A DNA stretch of 43,426 nt from Lentisphaeria bacterium (GTDB lineage Bacteria; Verrucomicrobiota; Lentisphaeria; Victivallales; Victivallaceae), in contig JAFVYP010000181.1 in assembly GCA_017508555.1 (NCBI GenBank), positions 1-43,426 on the forward strand, in the 5' to 3' direction. This document shows, piece after piece, positions 32,361 to 39,850 of the stretch. Numbering within the stretch: position 1 is the stretch's first letter; each line of letters begins with the position of its first letter. A model generated the notes under the pieces. The model was given only the letters and a program-made list of their open reading frames with translations, ran no database searches and was not told the DNA's origin. A program made the translations under genes and the position numbers.

Positions 32361-33266
32361 ATGACTTTGCCGGATATCTCTTATAATTTCGGTCCTGCCG
32401 CAACGGCAGAGGAGATCGCCCCCCGTATGGAAAAACTTGCCGCTGCCGGAGCAAAACGGATCATGCTTGATGCACCGCAGCTTCTTCTGACTGCTCAGGA
32501 TAAAACCTATGCCGCTGCCCTTGAAAAGGCTTTGAAAGAGAACGCTCTTCAGCTCTTTGATGTTCATGCTCCCCACGGCGCTCAGGATTCTTTCGGCTTT
32601 CCCGCCCCCGAAGCCTGGCCCTGTTTTTATGAAAAGGCCTTCGGCGCTCTCGAAGCAGCTGCCGCCCTGGGCGCCAAAACCGTCACTTTCCACTGCGCCC
32701 GTACCCGGAGAGTGGGACAGATGGTCGATGAATACGGCGTCTTTGAAAAAGCGGAAACAGCCAAAGCTCTGGAAAACGTCTGCCGTCAGCTTGAAATCGT
32801 TCTGCCCAGAGTTGAAAAACTCGGCCTGGTCATTGCCCTTGAAAATCTTTTCCTGCCTACCTCCACGGCCTCTTTTCTCGTTTCAGTCCTGCAAAAGTTC
32901 TCCCACCCCGCCCTGGGACTCAATTACGATGCCGGACACGCCCTCCTGCTGGAAAAACAGCCCGGCAAAACATCCGGAGATATCGCCGGATGGATCCGCT
33001 GCGGATGGGACGACGATACCGTTGTCTTTCAGGAAGATGCTCTGGATCTGATGCTGGAAAATGTCGTTACTGCTCATCTCCACGATAATCACGGCTGCGA
33101 AGATGAACACCGCCTCCCCGGACAGGGCATCGCCGACTGGACGAAGATCATCGCCCGCTTCCGCCAAGCCCCCCGCCTGCTTTCCCTCCAAAGCGAAGTC
33201 TCTCAAAAATTCTACGGCTCCACCCCCGAGATCCAACCCGCCTTTTTTCACGCCTGCGGTTTCTGA
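32361..33266 (+). CDS. Sugar phosphate isomerase/epimerase-like TIM-barrel protein
   Basis: A 301-residue protein of the xylose-isomerase-like TIM-barrel (AP endonuclease 2) superfamily. Metal-site positions are recognisable: FDVHAP near residue 70, TFHCAR (His), VIALENLF (Glu), GLNYDAGHALLL (Asp and His), VVTAHLHDNHG (His and Asp) and a terminal LQSEVS (Glu). Relatives isomerise or epimerise keto-sugars or cyclitols; the substrate cannot be read from sequence. Of two adjacent ATGs (32358, 32361) the second is preferred, with AGGAG 6 bases upstream. The RBS directly abuts repeat copy 2, and a large repeat hairpin follows the stop. Confidence 0.82.
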   Translation: MTLPDISYNFGPAATAEEIAPRMEKLAAAGAKRIMLDAPQLLLTAQDKTYAAALEKALKENALQLFDVHAPHGAQDSFGFPAPEAWPCFYEKAFGALEAAAALGAKTVTFHCARTRRVGQMVDEYGVFEKAETAKALENVCRQLEIVLPRVEKLGLVIALENLFLPTSTASFLVSVLQKFSHPALGLNYDAGHALLLEKQPGKTSGDIAGWIRCGWDDDTVVFQEDALDLMLENVVTAHLHDNHGCEDEHRLPGQGIADWTKIIARFRQAPRLLSLQSEVSQKFYGSTPEIQPAFFHACGF

Positions 33267-33270
33267 GAAA

Positions 33271-33347
33271 GGGGTGATGGCGTCGGGGGAGGGAAAAACT
33301 TTTTTTCGCGGGAAAAAAAGTTTGTCCCTCCCCCGAACCCCCTCCTT
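33271..33347 (+). repeat. Dispersed hairpin repeat, copy 3 (54-base hairpin)
   Basis: Within this copy 33283-33336 folds into a near-perfect stem: 12 base pairs (TCGGGGGAGGGA with its complement), one mismatch, 12 base pairs (AAACTTTTTTTC with its complement) and loop GCGG. It starts 4 bases after the stop of the upstream gene and may act as a transcript end or stabiliser. Same 4-base loop as copy 1. Confidence 0.85.
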
Positions 33348-33535
33348 TTTCAAAAAAAGCGGCGTATTTTTATCAGGGGGGGACTGTTGGCTCCGGTATT
33401 TTTCTTTTCGCGGGAAAAGAGGTTTTTCCCCTCCCCGCGATACCATCGCCCCGTATCGGGAACAGAGCCTTTCAAAAAAAGCGGCGTATTTTTATTAGGG
33501 GGGGATTGTTGGCTCCGGTATTTTTATCAGGGGGG
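33348..33535 (+). repeat. Dispersed hairpin repeat, copy 4, with about 122-base tandem duplication
   Basis: The segment CAAAAAAAGCGGCGTATTTT through TTGGCTCCGGTATTTTT occurs twice, beginning near 33348 and 33470, with only a few differences. Between them lies TCTTTTCGCGGGAAAAGA followed by CCCCTCCCCGCGATACCATC, almost identical to copy 1. Together with copy 3 this fills the whole 330-base gap 33267-33596 between convergent genes; no gene was seen in it. Confidence 0.8.
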
Positions 33536-33596
33536 AGCGTTTCCTGTTGGTGTTTATTTGTTTATCTCTGTAACAGGAGCTTTGTCGAGCGCCCGT

Positions 33597-34481
33597 TCAA
33601 TGTCTGCGGTAATCCCGGGGGGAGACGCCGTAATGACACCGGAACTGACGCGAAAAATAGTTGGAGTCGGCAAAGCCGCACTCACGGGAAATGTCTGATA
33701 TGCTCAATTCCTCCCGGGAAAGCAGTTCCGCCGCTTTGGAAAGACGCACCCGGATCAAATAATCCACAGGCGAATAACCCGTGACCTTTTTGAATACCGG
33801 GATCAGCGTGCTGGGCGCCATGGAAACCAGTCGCGACATGCGCGCAATCGTCCACTCCTCTTTGTAACAGCTTTCCAGACGGCTGATAAGCTGACCCAGA
33901 CGGTGCAGGGATCTGACCATGGGATCTTTGTTTTTGGAATACTCCCGCGAGATAAAAACAAAGATCTCCAGCGCTTTCGCCAAAAGAAGCAGATCCGCCC
34001 CCGGAGCATTTTTATTCTGCCCCGAAGCCATCTGCTGAAGGATCTGACGCAGCGTGCACATGGTTTCTCCTGTCACATGCAGCCGGCTCCGGAATTTGTG
34101 GCTCTTACGGTAGCTCGGCTCAAAAAGAAAAAAGGCGTTGAAGCCCGACAGAGAACGCAGACTCCGCAAATGTTCTTTCAGATAAGAGTCGTCAAACATG
34201 ATGTTGAACATACTCAAATGACTGCGTTTCAAAAAGTAATGGGCCGTGTTTCCCTGAATGAGAAAAATATCTCCGGCTGAAACCTGATAAGATTCTCCGT
34301 CGATCCAGTGGGTCCCGCCTCCCTCCGTGATGATGATAAGCTCTGAAAAATCGTGGGTATGGCAGATGTCTGTCAAGTCCCCCTCATGCTGCTCTGGTAT
34401 ATCTCCCTGAATGGTCCGCAAGGCGATGGGACAACATTCCGGATGAAAAAAATCCTGTCTGTTGGCTCTTACTGTCTGCAT
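33597..34481 (-). CDS. AraC-family transcriptional regulator
   Basis: A 294-residue regulator with an N-terminal cupin ligand-binding domain (DICHTHDFSELIIITEGGGTHWIDGE, VSAGDIFLIQGNTAHYF) and a C-terminal AraC-type double helix-turn-helix (about 195-294): WTIARMSRLVSMAPSTLIPVFKKVTG, then LSISDISRECGFADSNYFSRQFRCHYGVSPRDYRRH. It is divergent from the xylose-isomerase-like gene and probably controls that sugar operon and itself in response to a sugar. Start ATG at 34481 follows GAGGA. Candidate binding sites, two 10-base direct repeats spaced 21 bases apart, lie 11-41 bases upstream of its start. Confidence 0.93.
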   Translation of the reverse strand: MQTVRANRQDFFHPECCPIALRTIQGDIPEQHEGDLTDICHTHDFSELIIITEGGGTHWIDGESYQVSAGDIFLIQGNTAHYFLKRSHLSMFNIMFDDSYLKEHLRSLRSLSGFNAFFLFEPSYRKSHKFRSRLHVTGETMCTLRQILQQMASGQNKNAPGADLLLLAKALEIFVFISREYSKNKDPMVRSLHRLGQLISRLESCYKEEWTIARMSRLVSMAPSTLIPVFKKVTGYSPVDYLIRVRLSKAAELLSREELSISDISRECGFADSNYFSRQFRCHYGVSPRDYRRH

Positions 34482-34491
34482 TTTTCCTCAA

Positions 34492-34522
34492 TTCGTAATA
34501 TTGTGCTGATATTTCGTAATAT
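34492..34522. promoter_or_regulatory. Candidate AraC-type operator (direct repeats 21 bases apart)
   Basis: TTCGTAATAT occurs at 34492-34501 and 34513-34522, start-to-start 21 bases, i.e. two helical turns, as expected for the two half-sites bound by an AraC-family protein. The sites overlap the predicted regulator promoter on the minus strand (TTGACT at 34528-34523) and lie about 70-100 bases upstream of the expected start of the sugar operon transcript. Confidence 0.55.
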
Positions 34523-34553
34523 AGTCAAGGAATTTTATTTGTAAAGGGCTACA

Positions 34554-34583
34554 TTGTTAAAAGAGTAAAAAATTTTTTATACT
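34554..34583 (+). promoter_or_regulatory. Promoter of the sugar isomerase/dehydrogenase operon
   Basis: TTGTTA (34554-34559) and TATACT (34578-34583), spacer 18; the imperfect -35 and long spacer suit an activator-dependent promoter. RBS AAGGAG lies 7 bases before the ATG at 34609. Confidence 0.5.
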
Positions 34584-34608
34584 CTGGGCTAAATCAAGGA
34601 GAATAAAA

Positions 34609-35643
34609 ATGCAAGGCACATTCCGTTTTTCTTTCGGTCCCTGGAACATCCATGAAGGCGCTGACCCCTTCGGCCCTGAAGTCCGCAGGACGATCCCCTT
34701 CAGAAAAAAGCTGGAAAGCTACAAGAAACTGGGCTTCGACGGTGTTCAATTCCATGATGATGATGCTGTTCCGGATATGGAAAATCTGACGCCGCAGCAG
34801 ATGATGAAAGAAGCTGCCGAACTGAAAAAAGTGCTGGACGATCACGGACTTGTTCCCGAATTTGTTGCTCCGCGCATGTGGTTTTCTCCCATGACCATCG
34901 ACGGCGGATACACCAATAATGACGCCAAATGCCGGGAATATGCTGTTGAACGCTCCAAGCGCACCATCGACATCGCCAATGCCCTCGGTACTCGTAATAT
35001 TGTCTTGTGGCTTGCCCGGGAAGGAACCTATATCCGCGAAGCCAAAGATCCGGGCACGGCAACGCAGCGGATCGGTGAGGCGCTCCAAACCATGCTGGAT
35101 TATGATAAAAATATCCGTATTATGATTGAATCCAAGCCCAATGAACCGATGGATCACACCTATATCCCCACCATCGGTCACGCGATTGCCATGGGATTGA
35201 TGACCGATGCCCCCGACCGTGTGGGATGTCTCATTGAGACCGCTCATGCGCTTCTGGCCAATCTTTCCCCTTCGGATGAAATGGGATTTGCCCTGGCTCA
35301 CAAAAAACTCTGGAGTGTCCATCTCAACGATCAGAACGGTCTCAAATTCGATCAGGATCTGACCTTCGGCGCCGTCGATCCCCGCAGGGCGCTCAATCAG
35401 GTGCGCGTTCTGGATCAGCACGGCTTCGGCAATAACGGCGAATGGGTCGGTCTGGATGTGAAGGTCATGCGCACCCAGAAAGAGGGTGCGGATATGAAAC
35501 ATCTGGAATACAGCCGTAAAATTTTTATGAAACTCCTTGACATTTCACGTTCTCTGGACGATTGTAAAATAGAGCAGCTCACGGCTGAACGGGATTATGA
35601 GGAGTTGAACTATTATATCCTCGATGCCATGCTCAAAGGTTGA
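34609..35643 (+). CDS. Class I xylose-isomerase-like sugar isomerase
   Basis: A 344-residue TIM-barrel protein clearly related to the short (actinobacterial) class I xylose isomerases. Matching positions: FSFGPWNIH at the start, VQFHDDD (His49 and Asp52, catalytic His54/Asp57 in Streptomyces), NIVLWLAREG, IESKPNEP (Glu174, Lys176), IETAHALL (Glu210, His213), NDQNGLKFDQD (Asp248, Asp250) and GLDVKV (Asp283). One metal-1 ligand differs: the position of Streptomyces Asp245 is His238 here (SVHLN). This suggests a related aldose or ketose other than xylose, or altered metal use. First gene of the AraC-controlled operon; the dehydrogenase follows after 26 bases. Confidence 0.85.
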   Translation: MQGTFRFSFGPWNIHEGADPFGPEVRRTIPFRKKLESYKKLGFDGVQFHDDDAVPDMENLTPQQMMKEAAELKKVLDDHGLVPEFVAPRMWFSPMTIDGGYTNNDAKCREYAVERSKRTIDIANALGTRNIVLWLAREGTYIREAKDPGTATQRIGEALQTMLDYDKNIRIMIESKPNEPMDHTYIPTIGHAIAMGLMTDAPDRVGCLIETAHALLANLSPSDEMGFALAHKKLWSVHLNDQNGLKFDQDLTFGAVDPRRALNQVRVLDQHGFGNNGEWVGLDVKVMRTQKEGADMKHLEYSRKIFMKLLDISRSLDDCKIEQLTAERDYEELNYYILDAMLKG

Positions 35644-35669
35644 TGATGACAAAATAAGGAGATTCCCAC

Positions 35670-36794
35670 ATGAGACAGAAGATCCGAATGGGTATGGCCG
35701 GCGGCGGTCCCGGCGCTTTTATCGGCGCTGTTCACCGGATGGCGGCTCAGCTGGACGGCCAGATCGAACTTGTCTGCGGTGTTTTCGGCAGAGATCCCGA
35801 AAAATCCCGCCGTTTTGCAGAAGAGCTTTATCTGGAGCCCGAAAGAGGTTATGCGGATATTGACGCCATGATCTCGGGTGAGTTGGCTCTGCCTCCTGAA
35901 AAACGGATGCAGTTTGTTTCCGTCTGCACCCCCAATCACTGTCATTTTCCCATCGCCAAAGCTCTTTTGGAAGCCGGATTCCATGTTCTGTGTGAAAAGC
36001 CTCTGGCCATGGATTCCGCCGAGGCCGCTGCGCTGGAGCAGCTGGTCAAGGTTACGGGAAAACAGTTCTGTCTCATGCACAATTACACCGGGTTCCCCAT
36101 GATCCGTCAGGCCCGCAGCCTGATCGCCGCAGGCGAACTGGGAACGATCCGCAAAGTCAATGTGGAGTATTCTCTGGGGTGGCTGGCTTCCCCCAATGCC
36201 GGCAAACAGGCGGCCTGGCGGGTCGATCCCAAACAGTCCGGGATCTCCGGCTGCATGGCCGATATCGGCACGCACGCCCAGAATCTCATTGAGTTTGTCA
36301 CCGGACTGAAAATAGATGCCGTCAGCGCGGAACTGGCCTCTTTTGTCCCCGGCAGACTGCTGGATGATGACGGCAGTGTTCTGCTGCGTTTTGACAGCGG
36401 CGCCCGGGGCGTCATTTTTGCCAGCGAAGTCGCCACCGGGGAGGAGAATAATTTCATCCTCAAGATCTACGGCGACAAAGCCGCTCTTGAGTGGCACGAA
36501 CAGGACCCTGAAAATCTGATTTTGCGCTCCAATGATGCGCCCATCCGTATTCTCCGCCGTGGCTGGCCGGGAACGGGAGAGGCCGCCGCCCTGAACTCCC
36601 GTCTGCCTGCGGGACATCCTGAAGGCTTTATTGAGGCCTTTGCCAATATTTACCGGATGTTCGCCGAAGCTGTCCGGTCGGACCGGCCGGGAGACTATCC
36701 CTCTGTGGCCGATGGAGTTGCAGAAATGCGTTTTATCGAAGCTGTCGTTGCCAATTCCAACGGCAATGAAAAATGGACAAAGATCGAGAGGTAG
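35670..36794 (+). CDS. Gfo/Idh/MocA family oxidoreductase
   Basis: A 374-residue NAD(P)-dependent sugar or inositol dehydrogenase. The N-terminal Rossmann fold has GMAGGGPGAFIGAVHR as the nucleotide loop, VSVCTPNHCHFPIAKALLEAGFHVLCEKPLA with the family EKP motif (catalytic Lys), and the second domain has DIGTHAQNLIEFVTGL with the catalytic His. These enzymes oxidise hydroxyl groups of sugars, sugar acids or glycosides, often at C3 or C1. RBS AAGGAG precedes the ATG. It sits between two TIM-barrel isomerases, a grouping typical of keto-sugar or inositol-like catabolism. Confidence 0.92.
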   Translation: MRQKIRMGMAGGGPGAFIGAVHRMAAQLDGQIELVCGVFGRDPEKSRRFAEELYLEPERGYADIDAMISGELALPPEKRMQFVSVCTPNHCHFPIAKALLEAGFHVLCEKPLAMDSAEAAALEQLVKVTGKQFCLMHNYTGFPMIRQARSLIAAGELGTIRKVNVEYSLGWLASPNAGKQAAWRVDPKQSGISGCMADIGTHAQNLIEFVTGLKIDAVSAELASFVPGRLLDDDGSVLLRFDSGARGVIFASEVATGEENNFILKIYGDKAALEWHEQDPENLILRSNDAPIRILRRGWPGTGEAAALNSRLPAGHPEGFIEAFANIYRMFAEAVRSDRPGDYPSVADGVAEMRFIEAVVANSNGNEKWTKIER

Positions 36795-36797
36795 ATC

Positions 36798-37787
36798 ATG
36801 GCAAGACCCGTTACGCTTTTTACCGCCCAATTCAGCGATATGCCCTTTGATGACCTTTGCCGTCTGGCAGAAAAATGCGGCTATGACGGCCTCGAACTGG
36901 CGACTTTCGGCGGTTATCTGGATATTGAAAAAGCCGCAGAAGATGTGGACTATTGCCGAGCCATCAAATCCAAAATGGCGGCGCACGGCCTGAAACTCCT
37001 GGCCATCAGCAATCACTTTGCCGGACAGCTGGTCTGCGACCCGGACAACGACTCCCGCTCGGACTGTTTTGCTCCGGCAGAATATGCCGGTGACGCTCAG
37101 GCCAAGCGGGCGTGGGGTATCCGCTGTATGAAAGCCAGCGCCCGGGCCGCTCATAATCTGGGCGTCAGCGTCGTCACCGGATTTACCGGTTCCCCCATCT
37201 GGCATCTGCTTTACAGCTTCCCGCCTCTGGGACCGCAGGATATTGCCGACGGATACAAATTTTTTGCTGAAAAATTCAATCCTATTCTGGATGAATATGC
37301 CAAATACGGTATCCGTTTTGCGCTGGAGGTCCACCCCACGGAGATCGCATTCGATCTCTACACCGCTCAGATGGCGCTGGAGGCTCTGGACAACCGGCCT
37401 GAATTCGGATTCAATTTTGACCCCAGCCATCTTTACTGGCAGGGGGTCGATCCGGTCAAGTTCATCAGGGCGTTCCCCGACAGGATCTATCACTGCCATA
37501 TCAAAGATGCCCAGATCACACTGGATGGCCAAAGCGGTATCCTGGGATCTCATTTGAATTTCGGCGATGCCCGCAGAGGATGGGATTTCCGCAGTCCCGG
37601 TCACGGCAGTATTGATTTTGAAGCCATCATCCGCGAACTCAACCGCATCGGTTATGCGGGCCCCCTTTCTGTTGAGTGGGAGGATTGCGGTATGAACAGG
37701 GAATACGGCGCCGCAGATGCTCTGCGCTTTACGCGCTCTCTGGATTTTTCTCCTTCCGGACAGAATTTTGACGCTGTGTTCAAATAA
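36798..37787 (+). CDS. Sugar phosphate isomerase/epimerase-like TIM-barrel protein
   Basis: A 329-residue member of the xylose-isomerase-like TIM-barrel superfamily. Recognisable barrel segments are CGYDGLELATFGGYLD, LLAISNHFAGQLVCDP, VVTGFTGSPIWHLLYSFPP, FALEVHPTEIAFD (metal Glu and His), FGFNFDPSHLYWQGVD (Asp and His), IYHCHIKDAQ (His and Asp) and LSVEWEDCGM (Glu). All four metal-binding acidic/His positions appear present. It begins 3 bases after the dehydrogenase stop and ends the operon; a strong terminator follows. Likely an epimerase or isomerase acting on the keto-sugar made by the neighbouring dehydrogenase (inference). Confidence 0.88.
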   Translation: MARPVTLFTAQFSDMPFDDLCRLAEKCGYDGLELATFGGYLDIEKAAEDVDYCRAIKSKMAAHGLKLLAISNHFAGQLVCDPDNDSRSDCFAPAEYAGDAQAKRAWGIRCMKASARAAHNLGVSVVTGFTGSPIWHLLYSFPPLGPQDIADGYKFFAEKFNPILDEYAKYGIRFALEVHPTEIAFDLYTAQMALEALDNRPEFGFNFDPSHLYWQGVDPVKFIRAFPDRIYHCHIKDAQITLDGQSGILGSHLNFGDARRGWDFRSPGHGSIDFEAIIRELNRIGYAGPLSVEWEDCGMNREYGAADALRFTRSLDFSPSGQNFDAVFK

Positions 37788-37801
37788 AACTTTACACCCG
37801 G

Positions 37802-37847
37802 AAAACGGACGGCTTTTCTTCCCGGCCGGGAAGCCGTCCGTTTTTTT
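37802..37847 (+). terminator. Strong intrinsic terminator of the sugar operon
   Basis: AAAACGGACGGCTT (37802-37815) pairs with AAGCCGTCCGTTTT (37831-37844), the inner loop holding the palindrome CCCGGCCGGG, followed by seven T (37841-37847). Located 15 bases after the stop at 37787. Confidence 0.93.
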
Positions 37848-37894
37848 CCCCCGGATCACCATGCTGATCCCAAATCCTCAAAACAGGCTGTTGT

Positions 37895-38016
37895 TTCTGG
37901 ATGGTTTTGTTCCCGATACGGGGAGATAAATGATAAAAAACTGAAAATACGCCGCTTCTCTCCTCCCTGCGATACCAGCGCCCCTTGTTGGGAACAGAAC
38001 CTTCTGGAAAAATACA
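37895..38016. repeat. Dispersed hairpin repeat, copy 5
   Basis: A reverse module (GTTCCCGATACGGGGAGATA, then GAAAATACGCCGCTT) is joined head-to-head to a forward module (CTCCCTGCGATACCAGCGCC, TTGGGAACAGAACC), the same arrangement as copy 2. The rest of the 399-base gap 37788-38186 holds the terminator and an AT-rich stretch (38040-38160) with only a poor promoter candidate (TATATT at 38126-38131); the RBS AGGAGG at 38171 precedes the prepilin ATG. Confidence 0.75.
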
Positions 38017-38186
38017 ACTGCAAAATACGTCCTCCGGTCAAACAAAAACAATCGGATCGGTAACTTGTGACGGAATCATACAAATTTTTTTCAAAACTGT
38101 CCTATCTATTTTGTGTTTTTTCTGTTATATTTCCGGTAAATAGGGAAATTTGATTTCAGAACATCAACACAGGAGGAACGGTTTTT

Positions 38187-39101
38187 ATGCAGTACGATAC
38201 TTTGTCAGGAAAGAGCAGCGCAAGTCCCTTTGATTTTGTGGCATCACAAAGTACCCCGCTTTTCTTTGAAAGTGAAAGGGGGTTTGGGGGAAAGCGAAAA
38301 CCTTCTTTTCTCGTGAAAAGAAAGTTTTCGCTGTCCCCCAAGCTCTCCCCCTTTACTCTCATAGAACTGCTGGTGGTGATCGCGATCATAGCCATATTGG
38401 CGGCGATGCTGATGCCGGCGTTGAGTCAGGCACGGGAGCGGGCAAGGACCTCCAACTGCATGTCGCAGCTCAAGCAGGTTTCCCAGGCCCAGCAGTTTTA
38501 TACCGATGACTACAAAGGGCATATCCTGCTCAATGACAGCACTCTTTCCACGGTGATGCATTGGGGTATGATGCTGGTGGGAATGTGTCCGTGGGCCAAG
38601 GGCAAATACATTGAACCGAAAGTGATGTTGTGTCCTGCCATCAAAAACATCGCACCGATCCCCTATGCCGGGGCGCCGTTCGGCAGTAACGTCAACTCCA
38701 ATTTGTACGGTATGTGGCAGGCTGCTTATGCCCATGAACGGCGGAGCGGCCGTGAACGCAGTATCGGAACGATCTCCGGCGTGTTCAAAACTTCCGGCGG
38801 TCTGGTCGGATATTTGAAACCTGCCACGCTGAAAAAGCCCAGCGGAACTGTCTTGCTGGCCGATACGGGCAAATTGAATTTCGGTGCTGCTGATTTCGGC
38901 CGGAGTTATACCTTCTTCACCACGGTCAAAGACAACATCTACGGCGATGCCCGCGGCATCTGGCGTCTGCACAATGACCGGGCCAATGTGGTCTTTGTTG
39001 ACGGACATGCGGCCAGTCTTTCCGGCGGCGAACTGCTGGGGACAGCCATGGGTATCAACCGCAGTTACAGCAAAGAGGGAGTTGAGGAGATCCGCGAATG
39101 A
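38187..39101 (+). CDS. Type IV prepilin / pseudopilin with long repeat-derived leader
   Basis: A 304-residue prepilin-like protein. The hydrophobic assembly helix [24 protein letters not shown] begins at residue 56 and is followed by [12 protein letters not shown]; the C-terminus carries the H-X9-DG motif ([13 protein letters not shown]) typical of PVC prepilins. The leader before the cleavage site is about 55 residues, where 5-20 is normal, is rich in Lys/Arg/Ser/Pro/Phe, and is mostly encoded by a copy of the dispersed repeat (38248-38354). The residue before FTLIE is Pro, not the usual Gly. AGGAGG supports the ATG at 38187; no other start gives a short leader with an RBS. The next gene overlaps by 4 bases. 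Confidence 0.88.
   Translation: MQYDTLSGKSSASPFDFVASQSTPLFFESERGFGGKRKPSFLVKRKFSLSPKLSPFTLIELLVVIAIIAILAAMLMPALSQARERARTSNCMSQLKQVSQAQQFYTDDYKGHILLNDSTLSTVMHWGMMLVGMCPWAKGKYIEPKVMLCPAIKNIAPIPYAGAPFGSNVNSNLYGMWQAAYAHERRSGRERSIGTISGVFKTSGGLVGYLKPATLKKPSGTVLLADTGKLNFGAADFGRSYTFFTTVKDNIYGDARGIWRLHNDRANVVFVDGHAASLSGGELLGTAMGINRSYSKEGVEEIRE
38248..38354 (-). repeat. Dispersed hairpin repeat, copy 6, inside the prepilin gene
   Basis: GTACCCCGCTTTTC followed by GAAAGGGGG-type sequence matches the reverse module of copies 2, 3 and 7. Then 38284-38310 pairs with 38315-38341 (27 bases per arm, two mismatches, loop TCGT), and AAAGGGGG (38275-38282) pairs with CCCCCTTT (38347-38354). The hairpin ends at the codon for the Phe of FTLIELL. 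It encodes residues 21-56. Confidence 0.8.
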
Positions 39102-39850
39102 TGAAACGGATATTGACCATGGCCCTTCTGGCTGTTTCCCTTCTTGCCGGAGCAGCGGAGAAAATGGGCATTTTCTCTCAGGATACGCAAAGTTACCTTG
39201 TCCGGGGGAAGGGGTACAGTTTCCTCTTTTTTGAAGGACACATGTTTCCCCGCCGCTTCACCCTTGACAAAGCCGGTGAAATGTGTACCGTCCGCAATCA
39301 CGACTTCATCAGATACAAAAACAGAACCTATTATCTGAACCTTGACCGCTGGACAAAACACAGGATCATCAGCAATACCTCTCAGGAGTTCATTATTGAA
39401 TTTGAAGGCAAATTCTGCTGTAATGAGCGTCCTCTGGCCGATCATCTGAAATTTGTCACCGCCATCTACCGCTACACGTTCAAATACGATGTTCCCGGTT
39501 TCCATGTTGCCGGGCGTCTGGTCAAGGCACCTGACTTCAAAGAGACGATCCGTCTGCCCCAGACCCTTAATTTCACCTGGGCGGAAAACTTTGTCACTCA
39601 GGTCAAACGCGGAGACCGCGGCGGTTTTGAAGCGGTCAAACGCAATAAATACTACGATGTTCCCCAAAAAGGTCTGACTTTTGCCGGAAAACAGTTTTCA
39701 GTCACCATCCGGGGCCGCCGCTCTATCGGCATCGTTGAGCCCAAAGGATGGATGAGTAAAGTCATGATGAATGCCGGTTTGTGGTCATACGACTGGAAAA
39801 CACCTGAAGTCCGGTACGAAACACAGCTGCTTTTAGGAGACGGAAAATGA
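39098..39850 (+). CDS. Exported protein of unknown function
   Basis: A 250-residue protein with a signal peptide ([21 protein letters not shown]). The mature part is beta-rich: [71 protein letters not shown] and [12 protein letters not shown]. The alternating pattern and lack of cysteines suit a beta-sandwich such as those in glycan-active proteins, but no family is recognised. Its ATG overlaps the prepilin stop and its stop overlaps the start of the glycosidase gene (4 bases each), so the three are made together; a role in handling the same polysaccharide is a reasonable guess. Confidence 0.75.
   Translation: MMKRILTMALLAVSLLAGAAEKMGIFSQDTQSYLVRGKGYSFLFFEGHMFPRRFTLDKAGEMCTVRNHDFIRYKNRTYYLNLDRWTKHRIISNTSQEFIIEFEGKFCCNERPLADHLKFVTAIYRYTFKYDVPGFHVAGRLVKAPDFKETIRLPQTLNFTWAENFVTQVKRGDRGGFEAVKRNKYYDVPQKGLTFAGKQFSVTIRGRRSIGIVEPKGWMSKVMMNAGLWSYDWKTPEVRYETQLLLGDGK

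Noticed and set aside
33061-33498. 145-codon frame crossing the isomerase end and repeat copies 3-4
   Set aside because: No RBS, overlaps a real gene in another frame and consists of repeat translation.
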